Source of the DNA: Ilyonectria destructans
Lineage: Eukaryota; Ascomycota; Sordariomycetes; Hypocreales; Nectriaceae
Reading direction: 5' to 3'
NCBI GenBank assembly: GCA_020740775.1
Contig: JAHEWK010000003.1
Location: forward strand, 1,488,001 to 1,552,000
DNA length: 64,000 nt
Part shown: positions 9,751 through 24,700 of the stretch, in pieces
Layout of the letters: each line of letters begins with the position of its first letter
How positions within the stretch are numbered: position 1 is the stretch's first letter
Program-made: the position numbers and the translations under genes
The notes under the pieces: model-generated
Seen by the model: the letters and a program-made list of their open reading frames with translations, nothing else
What the model was told of the DNA's origin: nothing
Database searches by the model: none

Positions 9751-12700
9751 ACCTCCTCTTTGGCCCATAGAGAGGACCAATTCAACGTACTCCTCCCCCG
9801 ACTGGAGGTAAACATCGACAACTGTCCCGAATCGAGCCTTTGCGTAGGCGAAACCTGCACCACAAACGTTATCGGATACGATCTCTTCAACTGCGGTTAC
9901 GCCAAGCATGCCTGCAAACCAGGCGAACTATGTATTACCGGATCATGCGTCCCCCTCAACTTCACCAGCACCGACCCCTACAACTGCGGCGGCTCCGGCA
10001 AGCCCTGCAAGACCGGACAGTGGTGCGGCGACGACGGAGAATGCAAGCCGATCCAGGTCGTCGTGGACCCCCTCCACTGCGGCCAATCCAAGGAACCATG
10101 CGAACCGGGCGAGCTCTGTGTGAACGGAGTGTGCGTCAACATCGACATTGGAACCGACCCTTATATCTGCGGCGAGTCCATGACCGTCTGCGACCCAGGA
10201 AACTGGTGCTTCGAGGGTGTTTGCACACCCTTTAATCTAGGAACGAACTCCCAAGGATGCAAGTCCCACGACGATTGCCCACTTGACGCCCCGTGTCGAG
10301 ATGGCATCTGCCGCCCGCTTATTGTCGTGACCGACTCGTACCATTGCGGTGTCAAGGAACTGAACTGCACGGCCGGCGAGTTGTGTCTAGGCGGATACTG
10401 TAGACGCCTTAATCTCACCGCCAACGCCAATGACGGCTGCGGACCATCCAACCAACCTTGTGAATCTGGAGAAGTGTGTTATAAAGACGAATGCTTGCCT
10501 CTCCATATTGGCCTTGATTTGTCCGAGTGTGGCGACCACGGCCAAGTTTGTAACAAGTCACAAGTTTGTGTCACCGGAGTCTGCGTCAACCACCTCTGGG
10601 ATCGCCAACCGCCGCCCCCTGGACTTACCTTTTGCTCTTCCGACGACGCTGCCAGCAGCACTCCTCCCGACGAAAACGCCGGGCCCACAGGAGGCGACCT
10701 CAGCGCCGGCGGGAACACTCAGGTGCCGGGAAGCACAACGCCCGGAGACTCGATTGACGGCGAGCCACGCACTAGCGCCACTGGCCGCGATGGAGGCATC
10801 AATGGGGCTGCTTCCACTCGCGTAGCTGACAATGGCGATGTGCCCATAGCTACTTCCCGTGCCGCAGGCCAGAATGGAGAAGATCAGAATGGAGGAGACC
10901 AGAATGGAGGAGACCAGAGTGGAAAGGATCAGAATGGAGACGAGGGAACTTTCGGTCAACAAGGCGAAAGCGAAAGCACCACCATCGTAGGCGGCAATGG
11001 TGAGACCCCTCAAGGAACCTCTGTAGGAGCCGCAGATGGCGATATCCCTGAAGGGACATCTGCTGGAGCCGCGAATGGTGGGACGCCTCAAGCAACCTCC
11101 GTTGCAGCCGCGAATGACGGCATCCCTCAAGGAACCTCCGTTGGAGACGAGAATGGCGGTATCCCTCAAGGATCTTCTGTTGGAGCCGGGAATGGCGGTA
11201 TTCCTCAAGGAACATCTGTTGGAGCCGTAAATGACGGCACCCCTCAAGGAACATCTGTTGGAGCCGGGAATGGCGATACCCCCGCAGCCACCTCCCGTGC
11301 CGGAGGCCAAGATGGAGAAGAGGGAATTTTGGGTCAACAAGGCGAAAGCGAAGACACCACCATCGTAGGAGGCAATGGCGGTACCCCTCAAGGAACTTCT
11401 GTTGGAGTCGGGAATGGCGATACCCCTGCAGCCACCTCCCGCGTCGGAAGTCAAGATGGAGAAGAGGGAACCTTTGGTCAACAAGGCGAAAGCGAAGACA
11501 CCACCATCGTAAGCGGAAATGGTGAGATCCCTCAAGGAACCTCTGCCGGAGCCGTGGATGGCGGTGTCCCTCAAGGAACCTCTGTTGCAGACGCAGATGG
11601 AGGTACCCCCCAAGGAACCATTGTAGGAAACAATGGCCAAAACTCCGACCAATCTACAGAGGGCGCCAATAACGGCCAGGCCCCCCAACAGACGACCGCT
11701 GGAAGTAATGGCGAGCAGGGAATCGAAGGAGACCCTGATGGCAGTGAAGGGTGTAGCCCGAGTTGCGCTCCTAACACCCTTTGCGTCAACCAGGAATGCC
11801 TTGCTGCCGGAGACCCATCTGCTTGTGGTGCTTCTAACAGCCGTCTTCTTCGGCTTCTTCGACGCCAGCAGGGCAGTGCCTGTGCCACCAGCGAGGTTTG
11901 CCTCAACGGACTGTGCGCACCTGTTCTCAAAGCTGCCGCCTGTGTGGCGATCGGAGTGGCCTGCCCAGCCACCAATTTCTGCATCCTCGGAGTCTGTGTG
12001 GCTGGAGGCAATGCTAGCAACTGCGGAGGCGTAGCCTGCCCGACCGGCAATGTCTGTTTGTTCAACCTCTGTACTCGGATGCCAATAGACATCGCGGGGG
12101 GTAGCGATGGAGGCGGCTCTGGAAGTGGCTCTGGAAGTGGCTCTGGAAGCGGTTCAGGAGGCGGTTCAGGAGGCAGTTCTGCAACCACCTCTGCAAACAG
12201 CCCTACAAGCAGCTCTGGAAGTAGTTCTGGAGGCAGCTCTGGAGGCAGCGGTGGAAATGGCTCCGGAAGTGGCTCTGGAAGTGGCTCTGGCAGCGGCTCT
12301 GGAAGCAGTTCTGCAAGCAACTCTGCAACTAGCCCTACAACCACCCCTGGAGGCAGCTCTGGAGGCGGCGGTGGAAATGGTAGCGGAAACGGTGGACAAG
12401 GCACTACTGGAGGAACTTGCACTTCCGACTCGGGATGCCTTGATGCCGACGTCTGCCAAAACGGAGTTTGTGTTACTCCGTGTGCTCGAACTACGGACTG
12501 CGACGGCACTCTGATCTGCGCGGGCGGTATCTGCGTGGAAGGAGAGGTTTGCCAAAACGACTCTGAATGTGACGACGGAACCTGTGTGGACGGCGTTTGT
12601 ATCACCAACACAGACCAAAACTGCTCTAGCGATACCGACTGCCCGGACACCAACGTCTGTCGAGAAGGCTCATGCTTTACGACTTGTGACAGCAGCGCAG

Positions 12701-15700
12701 ATTGCCTTGATGATGACACTTGCGAAAACAACATCTGTGTTCCTCCCCCGAACAGCAAGTGCGCACGCAACTCAGACTGCGGGGAGGATCGGATTTGCAA
12801 GAACGGGGCCTGCGTGGGCGAGCCATCTACATGCTCCGCCGACTCTGATTGTGGTACCGGCGGCGTCTGCAAGAGCGGCGCTTGCGAGCCCGGATGCACT
12901 GCGTCTTCTGACTGTGCCAGCAACGAGGTTTGCACTGACGGCAATTGTGTCGTCTCGACCGTTGGCGAATGTGAGACGGACGCTGACTGCGGCACCGAAG
13001 GAGTTTGCACTGACGGTAGTTGTGTCGTCTCAACTGCTGGAGGATGTGATACAAACGCTGACTGCGGCACTGGCGAGATCTGTGCTGACGGTAGTTGTGT
13101 CGTCTCAACTGCTGGTGAATGTAATACGAACGCTGACTGCGGCACCGGCGAGATCTGCACCGACGGCAACTGTGTCCCGGCTGTTGGCTCGACTGGATGC
13201 ACCCGGGACAACCAGTGTGCGCCAGGCCAAGTCTGCACCAACGGCAACTGTGTCGTCTCAACCACTGGTGAATGTAATACGAACGCTGACTGCGGCACTG
13301 ACGAGATCTGTACTGACGGCAACTGTGTCCCTGCCGTTGGCTCGACTAGATGCACCCAGGACAACCAGTGTGCGGCAGGCCAAGTCTGCACTGACGGCAG
13401 CTGTGTCGTCTCGACCGCCGGCGGGTGTGATACAAACGCTGACTGCTCTGGCGCCTTGATCTGCATTGGCAGCCAATGTGTCCAATGCGGCATCAACTCT
13501 GACTGCGGCACCAACGAGGTTTGCACTGCTGGAGTATGCAAGTCCACTTGCAGCACGTCCACCGAGTGCGATGGCCAGACGATTTGCAACGGCGGCATCT
13601 GCGTCTCGGGAGAGGACTGTACCAACGATTCTGGATGTGCTGACGGCGAAACCTGTGTCGATGGCTCCTGTGTTGCTGTATCCCCAACTGAATGCACCCA
13701 GGACAGCCAGTGTGGCACTGGAAATGTCTGCACCGACGGAGTCTGTGGTACAGCTCCCGCTGAATGTTCGACCAATGCTGAGTGCTCTGGCGCTTTAATC
13801 TGTATCAGCAGCAAATGTGTTCAATGCGCCATCACCTCTGACTGCGGTACCAACCAAGTCTGCATTGGTACTGTTTGCAAGCTTGCTTGTACTACATCAA
13901 CCGACTGCAATGCTCAGCAGATTTGCAATGGCGGTATTTGCGTCTCAGGCCAGGACTGTACAGATGATTCAGGATGCGATGACGGCGAGACTTGCGTTAA
14001 TGGCGCCTGTGTTGCTGTATCACCAACGGAATGTATGCAGGACAGCCAGTGTACCACTCCCGGGACGGTTTGTGTCTCTGGATCCTGTGTCACTGCCCCG
14101 ACCACCTGCAACCAGGACTCGGATTGTGGCACATCAGAGGTTTGCACCAACGGAGCCTGTGTGGTTTCGACCGCGCAATGCTCGACCAACGCTGAGTGTA
14201 CCGGCGATTTGCTCTGTATCGACAGCAAGTGTGTGCAATGCGGCATCAACTCTGACTGCGGCGCCAATGAGGTTTGCAGCGCAGGCTCTTGCAAGCCTAC
14301 GTGCGCCTCGTCGATCGAGTGTGATGGCCAGCAGATCTGCAACGGCGGCATCTGTGTGGCAGGCGATGACTGCACAGACGACGCTGGATGTGATGGCAAC
14401 GAGACTTGCGTGGACGGCATTTGTGTCCCTGCTGTCGGCTCGACTGGATGCACTCAGGACAACCAGTGTGCGACGGGACAGGTTTGTACCAATGGAGCTT
14501 GTGTCCCTGTCGTTGGCTCGACTGGATGCACTCAGGACAACCAGTGTGCGGCAGGACAAGTCTGTACCAACGGAGCTTGTGTTGCAGCGCCGACAACTTG
14601 CAGCGCAGACACAGACTGTACTTCAGGCCAAGTCTGCACCGGGGGAACTTGTGTTGTAGCACCAACAACTTGCAACGCTGATACCGACTGTACTTCAGGC
14701 CAAGTCTGTACCGATGGATCTTGTGTTGCAGCACCGACAACATGCAATGCTGATACCGACTGCACTCAAGGCCAGGTTTGTACCAACGGAGCTTGTGTCG
14801 CAGCGCCGACAACGTGCAGTGCAGATACCGACTGTACTTCAGGCCAAGTCTGTACCGATGGAACATGTGTTGTAGCTCCGACAACATGCAGCGTAAACAC
14901 AGACTGCCCTTCAGGTCAAGCCTGCACCGACGGCACTTGTGTCCCTGCCGTCGGCTCGACTGGATGCACCCAAGACAATCAGTGCGCGGCAGGCCAAGTC
15001 TGCACTGATGGAGCTTGCGTTGCAGCACCGACGACATGCTTTTTGAACAGCGACTGCACTTCTGATCAGGTCTGCCAGGCCGGAGCCTGTGTCATGAAGT
15101 CGGTGGTATGCACTGCGGACAGCGACTGCGCTGCCACTCAAATCTGCCAGGCCGGAACCTGCATCGCAAAGCCATGTAGCACCAGCACCGACTGCATCGG
15201 GAACCAGGTTTGCTCTGACGGCATCTGCATTGTCAGTCCTGCGTGTACTTCCGACACCGAATGCCCGACTGGACAAACCTGTTCATCTGGATCCTGCGTC
15301 ACTGCGTGTGACACCGAGAACACCTGCGAGAACGGCGTTTGCTCTGGCGGAATCTGTATCGAAGGTGGATGTAACACGGATTCCGAGTGTCTGGAGAACC
15401 AGCAGTGCCTCGACGGAACCTGCACCGACCGTACCTGTGCGACAGATACTGATTGCGGTGACGGACAGTCTTGTACGGCTGGAACTTGTGTTATTGACGA
15501 CTGTCTATCCAACGCCGACTGCACTGCCACGCAAACTTGCCAGTCTGGAACCTGTGTTGAAGGATGCTCAACGACCGACGACTGCAATCTCGACCAGCTC
15601 TGCCAGTCTGGAATGTGCCAAACTCTTTGTACCGCCGACACAGAATGCACCGTTGGTCAAACCTGCCAATCTGGCATGTGTGCTGCTCCCGCATGTTCAA

Positions 15701-18700
15701 CCGACAGCGAGTGTGCTACGGGCCAGACCTGTCAAGCAGGCGTTTGTGTTATTACCGGTCCTACCGCGTGCACCACCGACAGCGAGTGTTCTACCGGTCA
15801 GACCTGTCAAGCCGGTATTTGCGTTACTACGGATCCCACCGCGTGTATTGATAGTAGCCAGTGTAGCACTGGTCAGATCTGTCAGGACGGGGCTTGCGTG
15901 GATGCATGTACATCCGACGCTCAGTGCAGCGACGGTCAGTCCTGTGTTGACGGAGGTTGCATTGCCACTCCCGAGTGTACCTCCAACGCTCAGTGCAGCA
16001 CCGGCCAGATCTGTTCGACTGGAACCTGCTTCACCGTCTGCGGAACTAACACAGGTTGCGCCGTGGGCGAAATCTGCCAAGGCGGAGTTTGCGTTGCTGG
16101 CTCGTGTACTCAAGACAGCGAATGCGACTCTAACCAGGTTTGCCAAGATGGATCTTGTGTTACCGACACTTGCACCACGGATGACGAGTGCCAGACTGGA
16201 CGAATCTGCCAAGCCGGGAGCTGCGTTGTCGCCCCTGAATGTACCACCGACGCTCAATGCGCTACTGGCGAGGTCTGTGAGAGCGGGAGCTGCGTTGCCG
16301 CACCTGAATGTACTACGGATGATCAATGCGCTACCGGAGAGGCATGCCAGGATAACAGCTGTGTCGTTCCCTGTGACGACGCTACAAGCTGCGAAACCGG
16401 CCAGACTTGCTCGGGCGGAATCTGCACTGTCGACATCGCCTGTGTATCTGACGACGAATGTGCCGAGAATGAGACTTGCCAGCAAGGAACCTGCGTTGCC
16501 AATTCCTGCGCCACCAATGATGACTGTGGTGAGGGTCAAACCTGCCAGAGCGAACTCTGTGCCGTGGGCTGCGTCTCTGACGACAACTGCAATGCTGGCG
16601 AGACTTGCGATTCGGGCGTCTGTACCGCTTCTGGATGTACCAGCAGCACTGATTGTAACACGGGAGAGTCGTGTGTCTCTAACAGTTGCACCTCAACGGC
16701 TTGCACCGCGAGCAGCGAGTGTTCAACTGGCGAGACGTGTGTATCAGGCGTTTGCTCTCCATCTGGCTGCACGTCTGCCACCCAGTGTGTTAGCGGCGAG
16801 GACTGCGTTGGCGGAATCTGTACCGCTGGTGACGAGTGCACGTCTAGCTCCGAATGCAGCACCGGTGAGAGCTGCGTCTCTGGAAGCTGTTCTCCCTCTG
16901 GCTGCACAGCTACCACTGAGTGCCCTAGTGGTGAGAACTGTGCTTCTGGCGTCTGTACTTCAACCGGATGCACAACGGACGACGATTGTGCTACGGGAGA
17001 GAATTGTGCTTCTACTGTCTGCACTGTTAGTGTCCCTTGCTCTGTCGATACAGACTGTGGTGACGGCGAGACCTGCTCAAACGGAGTCTGCATCGCTGGG
17101 TCTTCAGCTTGCACAACCAGCAGCGACTGCGGCACTGGCGAGAGCTGCGTATCGGGAACTTGCACACCTGATTCCACGGGATGTACGGCTAGTACCGAAT
17201 GCGGCACCAACGAGAGCTGTGTATCTGGGGTCTGCACGTCAGCCGACTGTACCTCTGATAGCGACTGCCCATCTACCGAAGCCTGTAAGGCTGGAGTTTG
17301 TACCGTTGGGTCTCCAGCGGAATGTCAATCCAGTACAGACTGCGGCTCTGGCTCAAGCTGTGTATCAGGAACTTGCACACCCGATTCCACGGGATGTACA
17401 GCTAGCACCGACTGCAGCAGTGGTGAGAGCTGTGTATCTGGGATTTGTACGTCATCCGACTGCACCTCTGATAGCGACTGTCCCTCTACCGAGATCTGCG
17501 AGGCTGGAGTTTGTACTGCTGGGTCTCCAGCGGGCTGTCAATCCAGTACTGACTGCGACTCTGGAGAGAGTTGTGTCTCAGGAACTTGCACACCCGATTC
17601 CACAGGATGTACAGCCAGCACCGAATGCAGTACGAATGAGAGCTGTGTATCTGGGATTTGCACGTCGTCCGGCTGCACCTCTGATAGTGACTGTCCTTCC
17701 AGCGAGGCCTGTGAGGCTGGAGTCTGTACTGCCGGTTCTCCAGCTGATTGCCAATCCAGCAGCGACTGTGATAACGGCTCGAGCTGTGTGTCCGGTATTT
17801 GCACACCTGATTCCACGGGATGTACAGCTAGTACAGACTGCAGCACTGGCGAGAGCTGCATATCTGGCGTCTGCACATCATCTGACTGCACATCTGATAG
17901 CGACTGTCCCTCTACCGAGGCGTGCGAGGCCGGGGTATGCACAGTTGGGTCTCCAGCTGGTTGCCAAGCCAGCACTGATTGCGACAGCGGCTCGAGCTGC
18001 GTGTCCGGGACTTGTACGCCTGATTCAACAGGCTGCACAGCTAGCAGTGAGTGTGCTACAGGCGAGAGCTGTGTCTCTGGAGTTTGCTCTCCATCTGGTT
18101 GCACGCAGGATAGCGAGTGTGCTAGCAGCGAAACCTGCACTGGCGGAGTCTGCACAGCTGGTACTACAGAATGTACCGTGGACTCCGATTGCAACACTGG
18201 AGCCGGAGAGACTTGCGTGTCTGGCAGTTGCACAGTTGCACCGGCTTGTACCGATGATTCTGACTGCGGAACTGGACAGACTTGCGTCTCCGGCAGCTGC
18301 ATAGTTGTACCGGCCTGCGCCGCTGATTCTGATTGCGGAACTGGACAGACCTGCGTCTCCGGAGTTTGTGATCCTCCTTGCGCCACCAGCGACGAATGCA
18401 CCGACGGAGAAAGCTGTGTTGCCACCATCTGCACAGTTGACATACCCTGCTCCGCCGATACTGACTGTGCCGATGATGAGACATGTGTTAGCGGCACTTG
18501 TACTCCTATTCCCGGCTGCACAGCGAGCTCTCAGTGTGACGCCGGCTCGAGCTGCGTATCCGGATCCTGCACGCCTGACTCAACAGGTTGCACAGCTAGC
18601 ACTGAATGTGCTACGAACGAGAGCTGCGTCTCTGGGGTTTGTTCCCCATCTGATTGTACTAACGACGACCAGTGTGTTTCCGGCGAAACTTGTGAAGGCG

Positions 18701-21700
18701 GAGTCTGCACGGCTGGCTCCCCATCTCCAGACTGCACAGCTAGCACCGACTGCGATAGTGGCTCCAGCTGTGTTTCCGGCACTTGTACGCCTGACTCTAC
18801 AGGCTGTTCAGCGACTAGCCAGTGTCCATCCGGTGAAAGCTGCGTGTCTGGAGTCTGCACTTCATCTGGCTGCAGCTCTGACAGCGAGTGTGCTTCCAGC
18901 GAGACCTGCAGCAGCGGAGTCTGCACGGCTGGCTCTACGTCCCCAGAATGCACTGTTGATGCAGACTGTTCCTCTGACCAGATCTGTATTAGTGGAGCCT
19001 GCACAACTGGACCGACATCACCAGAATGTACTGTTGATGCCGACTGTTCTTCAGACCAGATCTGCAGCGGCGGAGTGTGTACAACTGGATCTACATCGCC
19101 AGAATGCACATCGGATACAGACTGTTCCTCTGGTGAGACCTGCAGCAACGGAGTCTGCACAACTGGTTCTACGTCCCCAGAATGCAGCGTTGATGCAGAC
19201 TGTGCTTCTGGCCAGACATGCAGCGGAGGAGTCTGCACAGTTGGGTCTACATCACCAGAATGCACTGATAATACAGACTGTTCTTCTGGCGAGATCTGCA
19301 CCAGTGGAGTATGCACAACCCCCGAATGCACTGTTGATGCAGACTGTTCTTCTGATCAGATCTGCACCAGTGGGGTGTGCACAACTGGCTCTACATCCCC
19401 AGAATGCACCATTGATACAGACTGTTCTTCTGGCCAGATCTGTAGCGGAGGAGTGTGCACAAATGGCTCTCCATCCTCAGACTGTACGACTAGCACTGAT
19501 TGTGATAGCGGCTCTAGCTGCGTTTCCGGATCTTGCACACCTGATTCTACGGGTTGCACAGCTAGTAGCCAGTGTCCCACTGATGAGAGCTGTTTATCTG
19601 GAGTCTGCGCTACTTCTGGCTGTACCACTGATAGCGAGTGTGCTACCGATGAGACTTGCAACAATGGAGTCTGTACCGCTGGCACATCAGGCTGTACAGC
19701 CAGCACGGATTGTGATAGCGGCTCTAGCTGTGTCTCTGGATCCTGCACCCCTGATTCTACTGGTTGCACAGCTAGTAGCCAGTGTCCTACTGATGAGAGC
19801 TGTGTATCCGGCGTTTGCTCGTCATCCGATTGCGCCGATGATACTGAGTGTCCCTCTACCGAAAGCTGCGACAGTGGAGTTTGTACGCCAGACTCTTCAG
19901 GTTGCACATTGACGAGCGACTGCGATGCCGGCCAGAACTGTATCTCCGGCGTCTGTTCCCCAGCTCCCTGCACATCAAGCGACGAGTGTGGCACTGAAGA
20001 GTCTTGCGTATCTACGATCTGCACTGTTGACATCGCTTGCACTGGTGACGCAGAGTGCGCTGATGGCGAGACCTGCGATGGTGGAGTATGCACGCCTGGC
20101 TCTCCGACCTGCACAGCAACCAGTGACTGTGCTTCGGGCGAGAACTGTATATCTGGGTCTTGTTCTCTCAATGACTGCACTTCCACTGCTCAATGCGCTG
20201 ATGGTGAAACCTGCGATGGTGGAGTCTGTACACCTGGCTCTTCAACATGCACATCAACCGGTGATTGCGCTTCAGGCGAGAACTGTGTATCTGGGTCTTG
20301 TGCTCCCGATGACTGCACTTCCGATGCTCAATGCGCCAGTGGCGAAACCTGCGATGCTGGAGTCTGCACGTCTGGCGCTACAACATGCACAGCAACCGAC
20401 GGTTGTCCTTCGGGCGAAAACTGCATATCTGGATCTTGCTCTCCTGATGACTGCACCCTCACCAGCCAATGCCCTGACAGCGAGAACTGTATATCGGGAA
20501 CCTGCTCTCCATCCGACTGCACTTCTGATACCGAGTGTCCTTCCACCGAAACTTGCAGCGCTGGAGTCTGTACAGCTGAGCCTCCGGTTACTTGCGACTC
20601 TAGCGACGCCTGCCCTGATGGCCAGAGCTGTGTATCTGGCGCCTGTTCTCCTGACGGATGTAGGGCTAGCACTCAGTGCAGTACGGGGGAGACCTGTGTC
20701 TCCGGCAATTGTTCACCGGATGGCTGTTCATCTGATAGTGAATGTGCAACCGGGGAGAGCTGTGATATTGGGGTTTGCACAGCTGGGTCTCCAGCTACCT
20801 GTGATTCCAGCGACACTTGCCCTGACGGCCAGAGCTGTGTATCTGGCAACTGTTCTCCCGATGGATGTACAGCTAGCACTCAGTGCAGCACGGGAGAGAC
20901 CTGTGTTTCTGGCAATTGCTCACCAGATGGCTGCTCATCTGACAGTGACTGTGTTACTGGAGAGAACTGTGATGGTGGTATTTGCACAGCTGGGTCTCCA
21001 GGTGACTGCGAAACCAGCGACCAGTGTGATGGTACACAGAGCTGTATCTCTGGAACTTGCTCGCCAGACGACTGCACCTCTAGTGGTGTTTGCCCTAGTG
21101 GAGAGAGTTGTGTATCCGGCGCTTGTTCTCCGGATGGCTGTTCATCCGATACCGACTGTGTAGCCTCAGAGACCTGCGATGCCGGAGTCTGCACAGCTGG
21201 GTCCACAGGCTGCTCATCAGACAGCGACTGTGCCTCAGGTCAAACTTGTAACTCTGGCGTTTGCACAACTGGTTCTACAGACTGCTCATCTGACAGTGAT
21301 TGTGCTCCAGGACAAACTTGCAATGCTGGAGTCTGTACCACTGGCTCTACAGGCTGCTCATCTGACGGTGACTGTGCCTCAGGCCAAACTTGTAACTCCG
21401 GAGTTTGCACACCTGCCTCTACAGACTGCTCATCCGACGGTGATTGCGCAACCGGAGAAACTTGCACCAATGGAGTCTGTATGCCTACCACTACAGGCTG
21501 CTCCTCTGACAGTGATTGTACCTCAGGTCAAACCTGCAACTCCGGTGTCTGCACAACTGGCTCTACAGACTGTTCATCTGACAGTGATTGTACCTCAGGT
21601 CAAACCTGTAACTCCGGAGTCTGCACAGCTGGCTCTACCGATTGTTCGTCTGACAGTGATTGTGCCTCAGGGCAAACCTGCGATGCCGGAGTCTGCACAA

Positions 21701-24700
21701 CTGGCTCTACAGAGTGCTCATCTGATAGCGAATGTGCAACCGGGGAAGCCTGTATCTCCGGAGTCTGCACACCTGACTCTACAAGCTGCTCTTCTACCAG
21801 CGAGTGCGATTCGGGCGTCAACTGCTTATCCGGAACTTGCACAGCTGACATACCCTGTACATCTGACGATGAATGTGCAACCGGGGAAACCTGCAATACC
21901 GGAGTTTGCACGCCTGGATCTACAGATTGCTCGACTGACGATCAATGCGGCTCAAGTGAAGCTTGTGTCTCGGGTGTCTGTGTTGCTACTTGCAATGTTG
22001 ATGCCGATTGCGCAAGGGGCGAGACTTGTAACTCCGGTACCTGCACGCCGCCTACAACGGGCACGGGCTGTACATCCGATGATCAATGCGGCAGCGGCCA
22101 AACTTGTTCATCTGGAGGAGCTTGTACCCCGGCTTGCAGTGTTGATACTGATTGCGCAACTGGTGAGACCTGCACGGCCGATACTGGTGTTTGCACGGCA
22201 TCAACTGGCTGTACGTCTGACAATGATTGCGGCACGGGAGAGACCTGTACGATTGATACTGGAATATGTACATCAGCTTCCACTGGATGCACTGCTGATA
22301 GCGATTGCGGCACCGGGGAGACCTGTACAATCGATACTGGCATTTGCACGGCATCGTCTAGCTGCACATCTGACAGTGATTGCGGTACCGGGGAGACCTG
22401 TGCTGTTGATACCGGAATTTGTACGCCGGCTTCAACTGGCTGTACTTCTGACAGCGATTGCAGTACAGGGCAGACTTGCACGGTTGATACCGGGATTTGC
22501 ACACCGGCTTCATCTGGCTGCACTTCTGACAGCGATTGTAGCACTGGAGAGACTTGTGCGGTTGATACTGGCATTTGTACACAAGTTTCACCTGGGTGCA
22601 CTTCTGACAGCGATTGCGGCACTGGAGAGACTTGTACTGTTGATACCGGAATCTGTGCACCAGCTTCAACTGGGTGCGAGGCCGATTCCGATTGTGCATC
22701 TGGTCAGACCTGTGCCACTGACACCAGAACCTGTACACCGACTTCAACAGGTTGCCAGTCCGATACCGATTGTGCATCTGGACAGACTTGTACGGTTGAT
22801 ACCGGAATTTGTGCACCAGCCTCAACAGGTTGCCAGTCCGATACTGATTGTGCCTCCGGACAGACTTGCACGGTTGATATTGGAATTTGTACACCGGCTT
22901 CAGCAGGCTGCCAGTCCGATTCCGATTGTGCATCCGGTCAGATATGCGCCACTGACACTGGAATTTGTACCCCAGCTTCAACAGGCTGCGAGTCCGATAC
23001 CGATTGTGCGTCTGGAGAGACCTGTACTGTTGATACTGGAATCTGTACACCGGCTTCAACTGGCTGCCAGTCCGATTCCGATTGCGCATCCGGTCAGACT
23101 TGTGCCACTGACACTGGCATCTGCTCACCTCCAACCTCAAATGCTTGTACAGCTGATGCCGACTGCGGAAGTGGCCAAACGTGTTCATCTGGAGTCTGTA
23201 CTCCTCCTTGCACTGCTGACACTGATTGTGCTACGGGAGAAACCTGTACCACTAACAGTGGTATTTGCACGGTTTCAATCGGCTGCACTTCTGATGCCGA
23301 TTGCGATACCGGCCAAACTTGCGCAACTGATACTGGCATTTGCTCGACTTCAGGAGGTTGCACATCTGATAGTGACTGTTCCTCAGGGCAGACCTGTGCA
23401 ACTGATACTGGCATTTGCTCGACCCCAGGCTGTACATCTGATAGCGACTGCTCTTCCGGACAGACCTGTGCCACTGATACAGGCATTTGTTCGACTCCAA
23501 GTTGCATTTCTGATAGCGAATGCTCTTTAGGGCAGACTTGTGACACTGATACTGGGATTTGTTCGACTCCAGGCTGTACATCTGATAGTGACTGTTCCTC
23601 CGGACAAACCTGCGCAACAGACACTGGTATTTGCTCAGCTGCTGGTTGTACATCTGATAGCGACTGTTCTTCCGGGCAGATATGTGCCACCGATACGGGC
23701 ATCTGTTCGGCCCCGGGCTGTACTTCTGATAGTGACTGCTCTTCGGGGCAGACCTGTGCAACCGATACTGGTATTTGTTCGGCTCCGGGCTGCACCTCTG
23801 ACAGCGATTGCGATACTGGAGAGACTTGCGCAACTGATACCGGTATCTGCTCTGCTCTAGGATGTACATCCGATAGCGATTGTCCTTCCGGGCAGACCTG
23901 TGCAACTGACACTGGAATCTGTTTGGCTCCAGGCTGTACTTCTGATAGCGATTGCTCTTCCGGAGAGACCTGCGCAACTGATACTGGAATTTGTTCTCCT
24001 CCTGCCGGTTGCACATCAGATAGCGACTGCTCTTCCGGACAAACTTGCGCAACTGATACTGGCATATGCTCCCCCTCAACCGGTTGTACATCCGATAGCG
24101 ACTGTTCTTCTGGAGAGACTTGCTCAACTGATACCGGCATATGTTCCCCCTCAGTCGGTTGCACGTCTGATAGCGACTGCTCTTCCGGGGAGACCTGTGC
24201 AACTGATAGCGGAATTTGTTCAACACCTGGTTGCACGTCTGATGATCAATGTGGGACGGGTCAAACTTGTTCATCGGGAACTTGTACCCCTCCCTGCACG
24301 TCTGATGATAACTGTTCTACTGGAGAAACTTGCACAGTTAACACCGGTATTTGCATAGGATCGAGTGGTTGTACCTCTGATAGTGACTGCGACACTGGAG
24401 AGACCTGTTCAACTGACACTGGCATCTGCTCGGCACCAGGTTGCACCTCTGATAGCGACTGTTCTCAAGGTCAAACCTGTACCACCGACACTGGAATTTG
24501 TTCAGCGCCTTCCTCGGGTTGCACCTCTGATAGTGACTGCGGTACTGGGCAGACCTGTACAGTAGATACCGGTATTTGCACCACGCCACCTGGTTGTGCC
24601 TCTGATAGCGACTGTGCTACAGGAGAAACCTGCGCGACCGACACTGGAATTTGTTCAGCACCTTCCTCCGGTTGCACTTCTGATAGTGACTGTGGGACTG

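Noticed and set aside
11571..13814. 747-codon minus-strand open frame over the linkers and first modules
   Set aside because: It is a shadow. Repeated codons such as TGT/TGC, GGA and TCT have few stops when read backwards. It contains the mirror image of the Gly-Ser repeat (Pro/Leu runs) and no protein-like start.
15230..18304. 1,024-codon plus-strand frame offset from the main frame
   Set aside because: It lies wholly inside the giant frame in a shifted register. Its low-complexity Ala/Val/Ser/Leu sequence is what a shifted Cys-repeat gives. The same holds for the many 200-500 codon frames between 16 and 62 kb on both strands.
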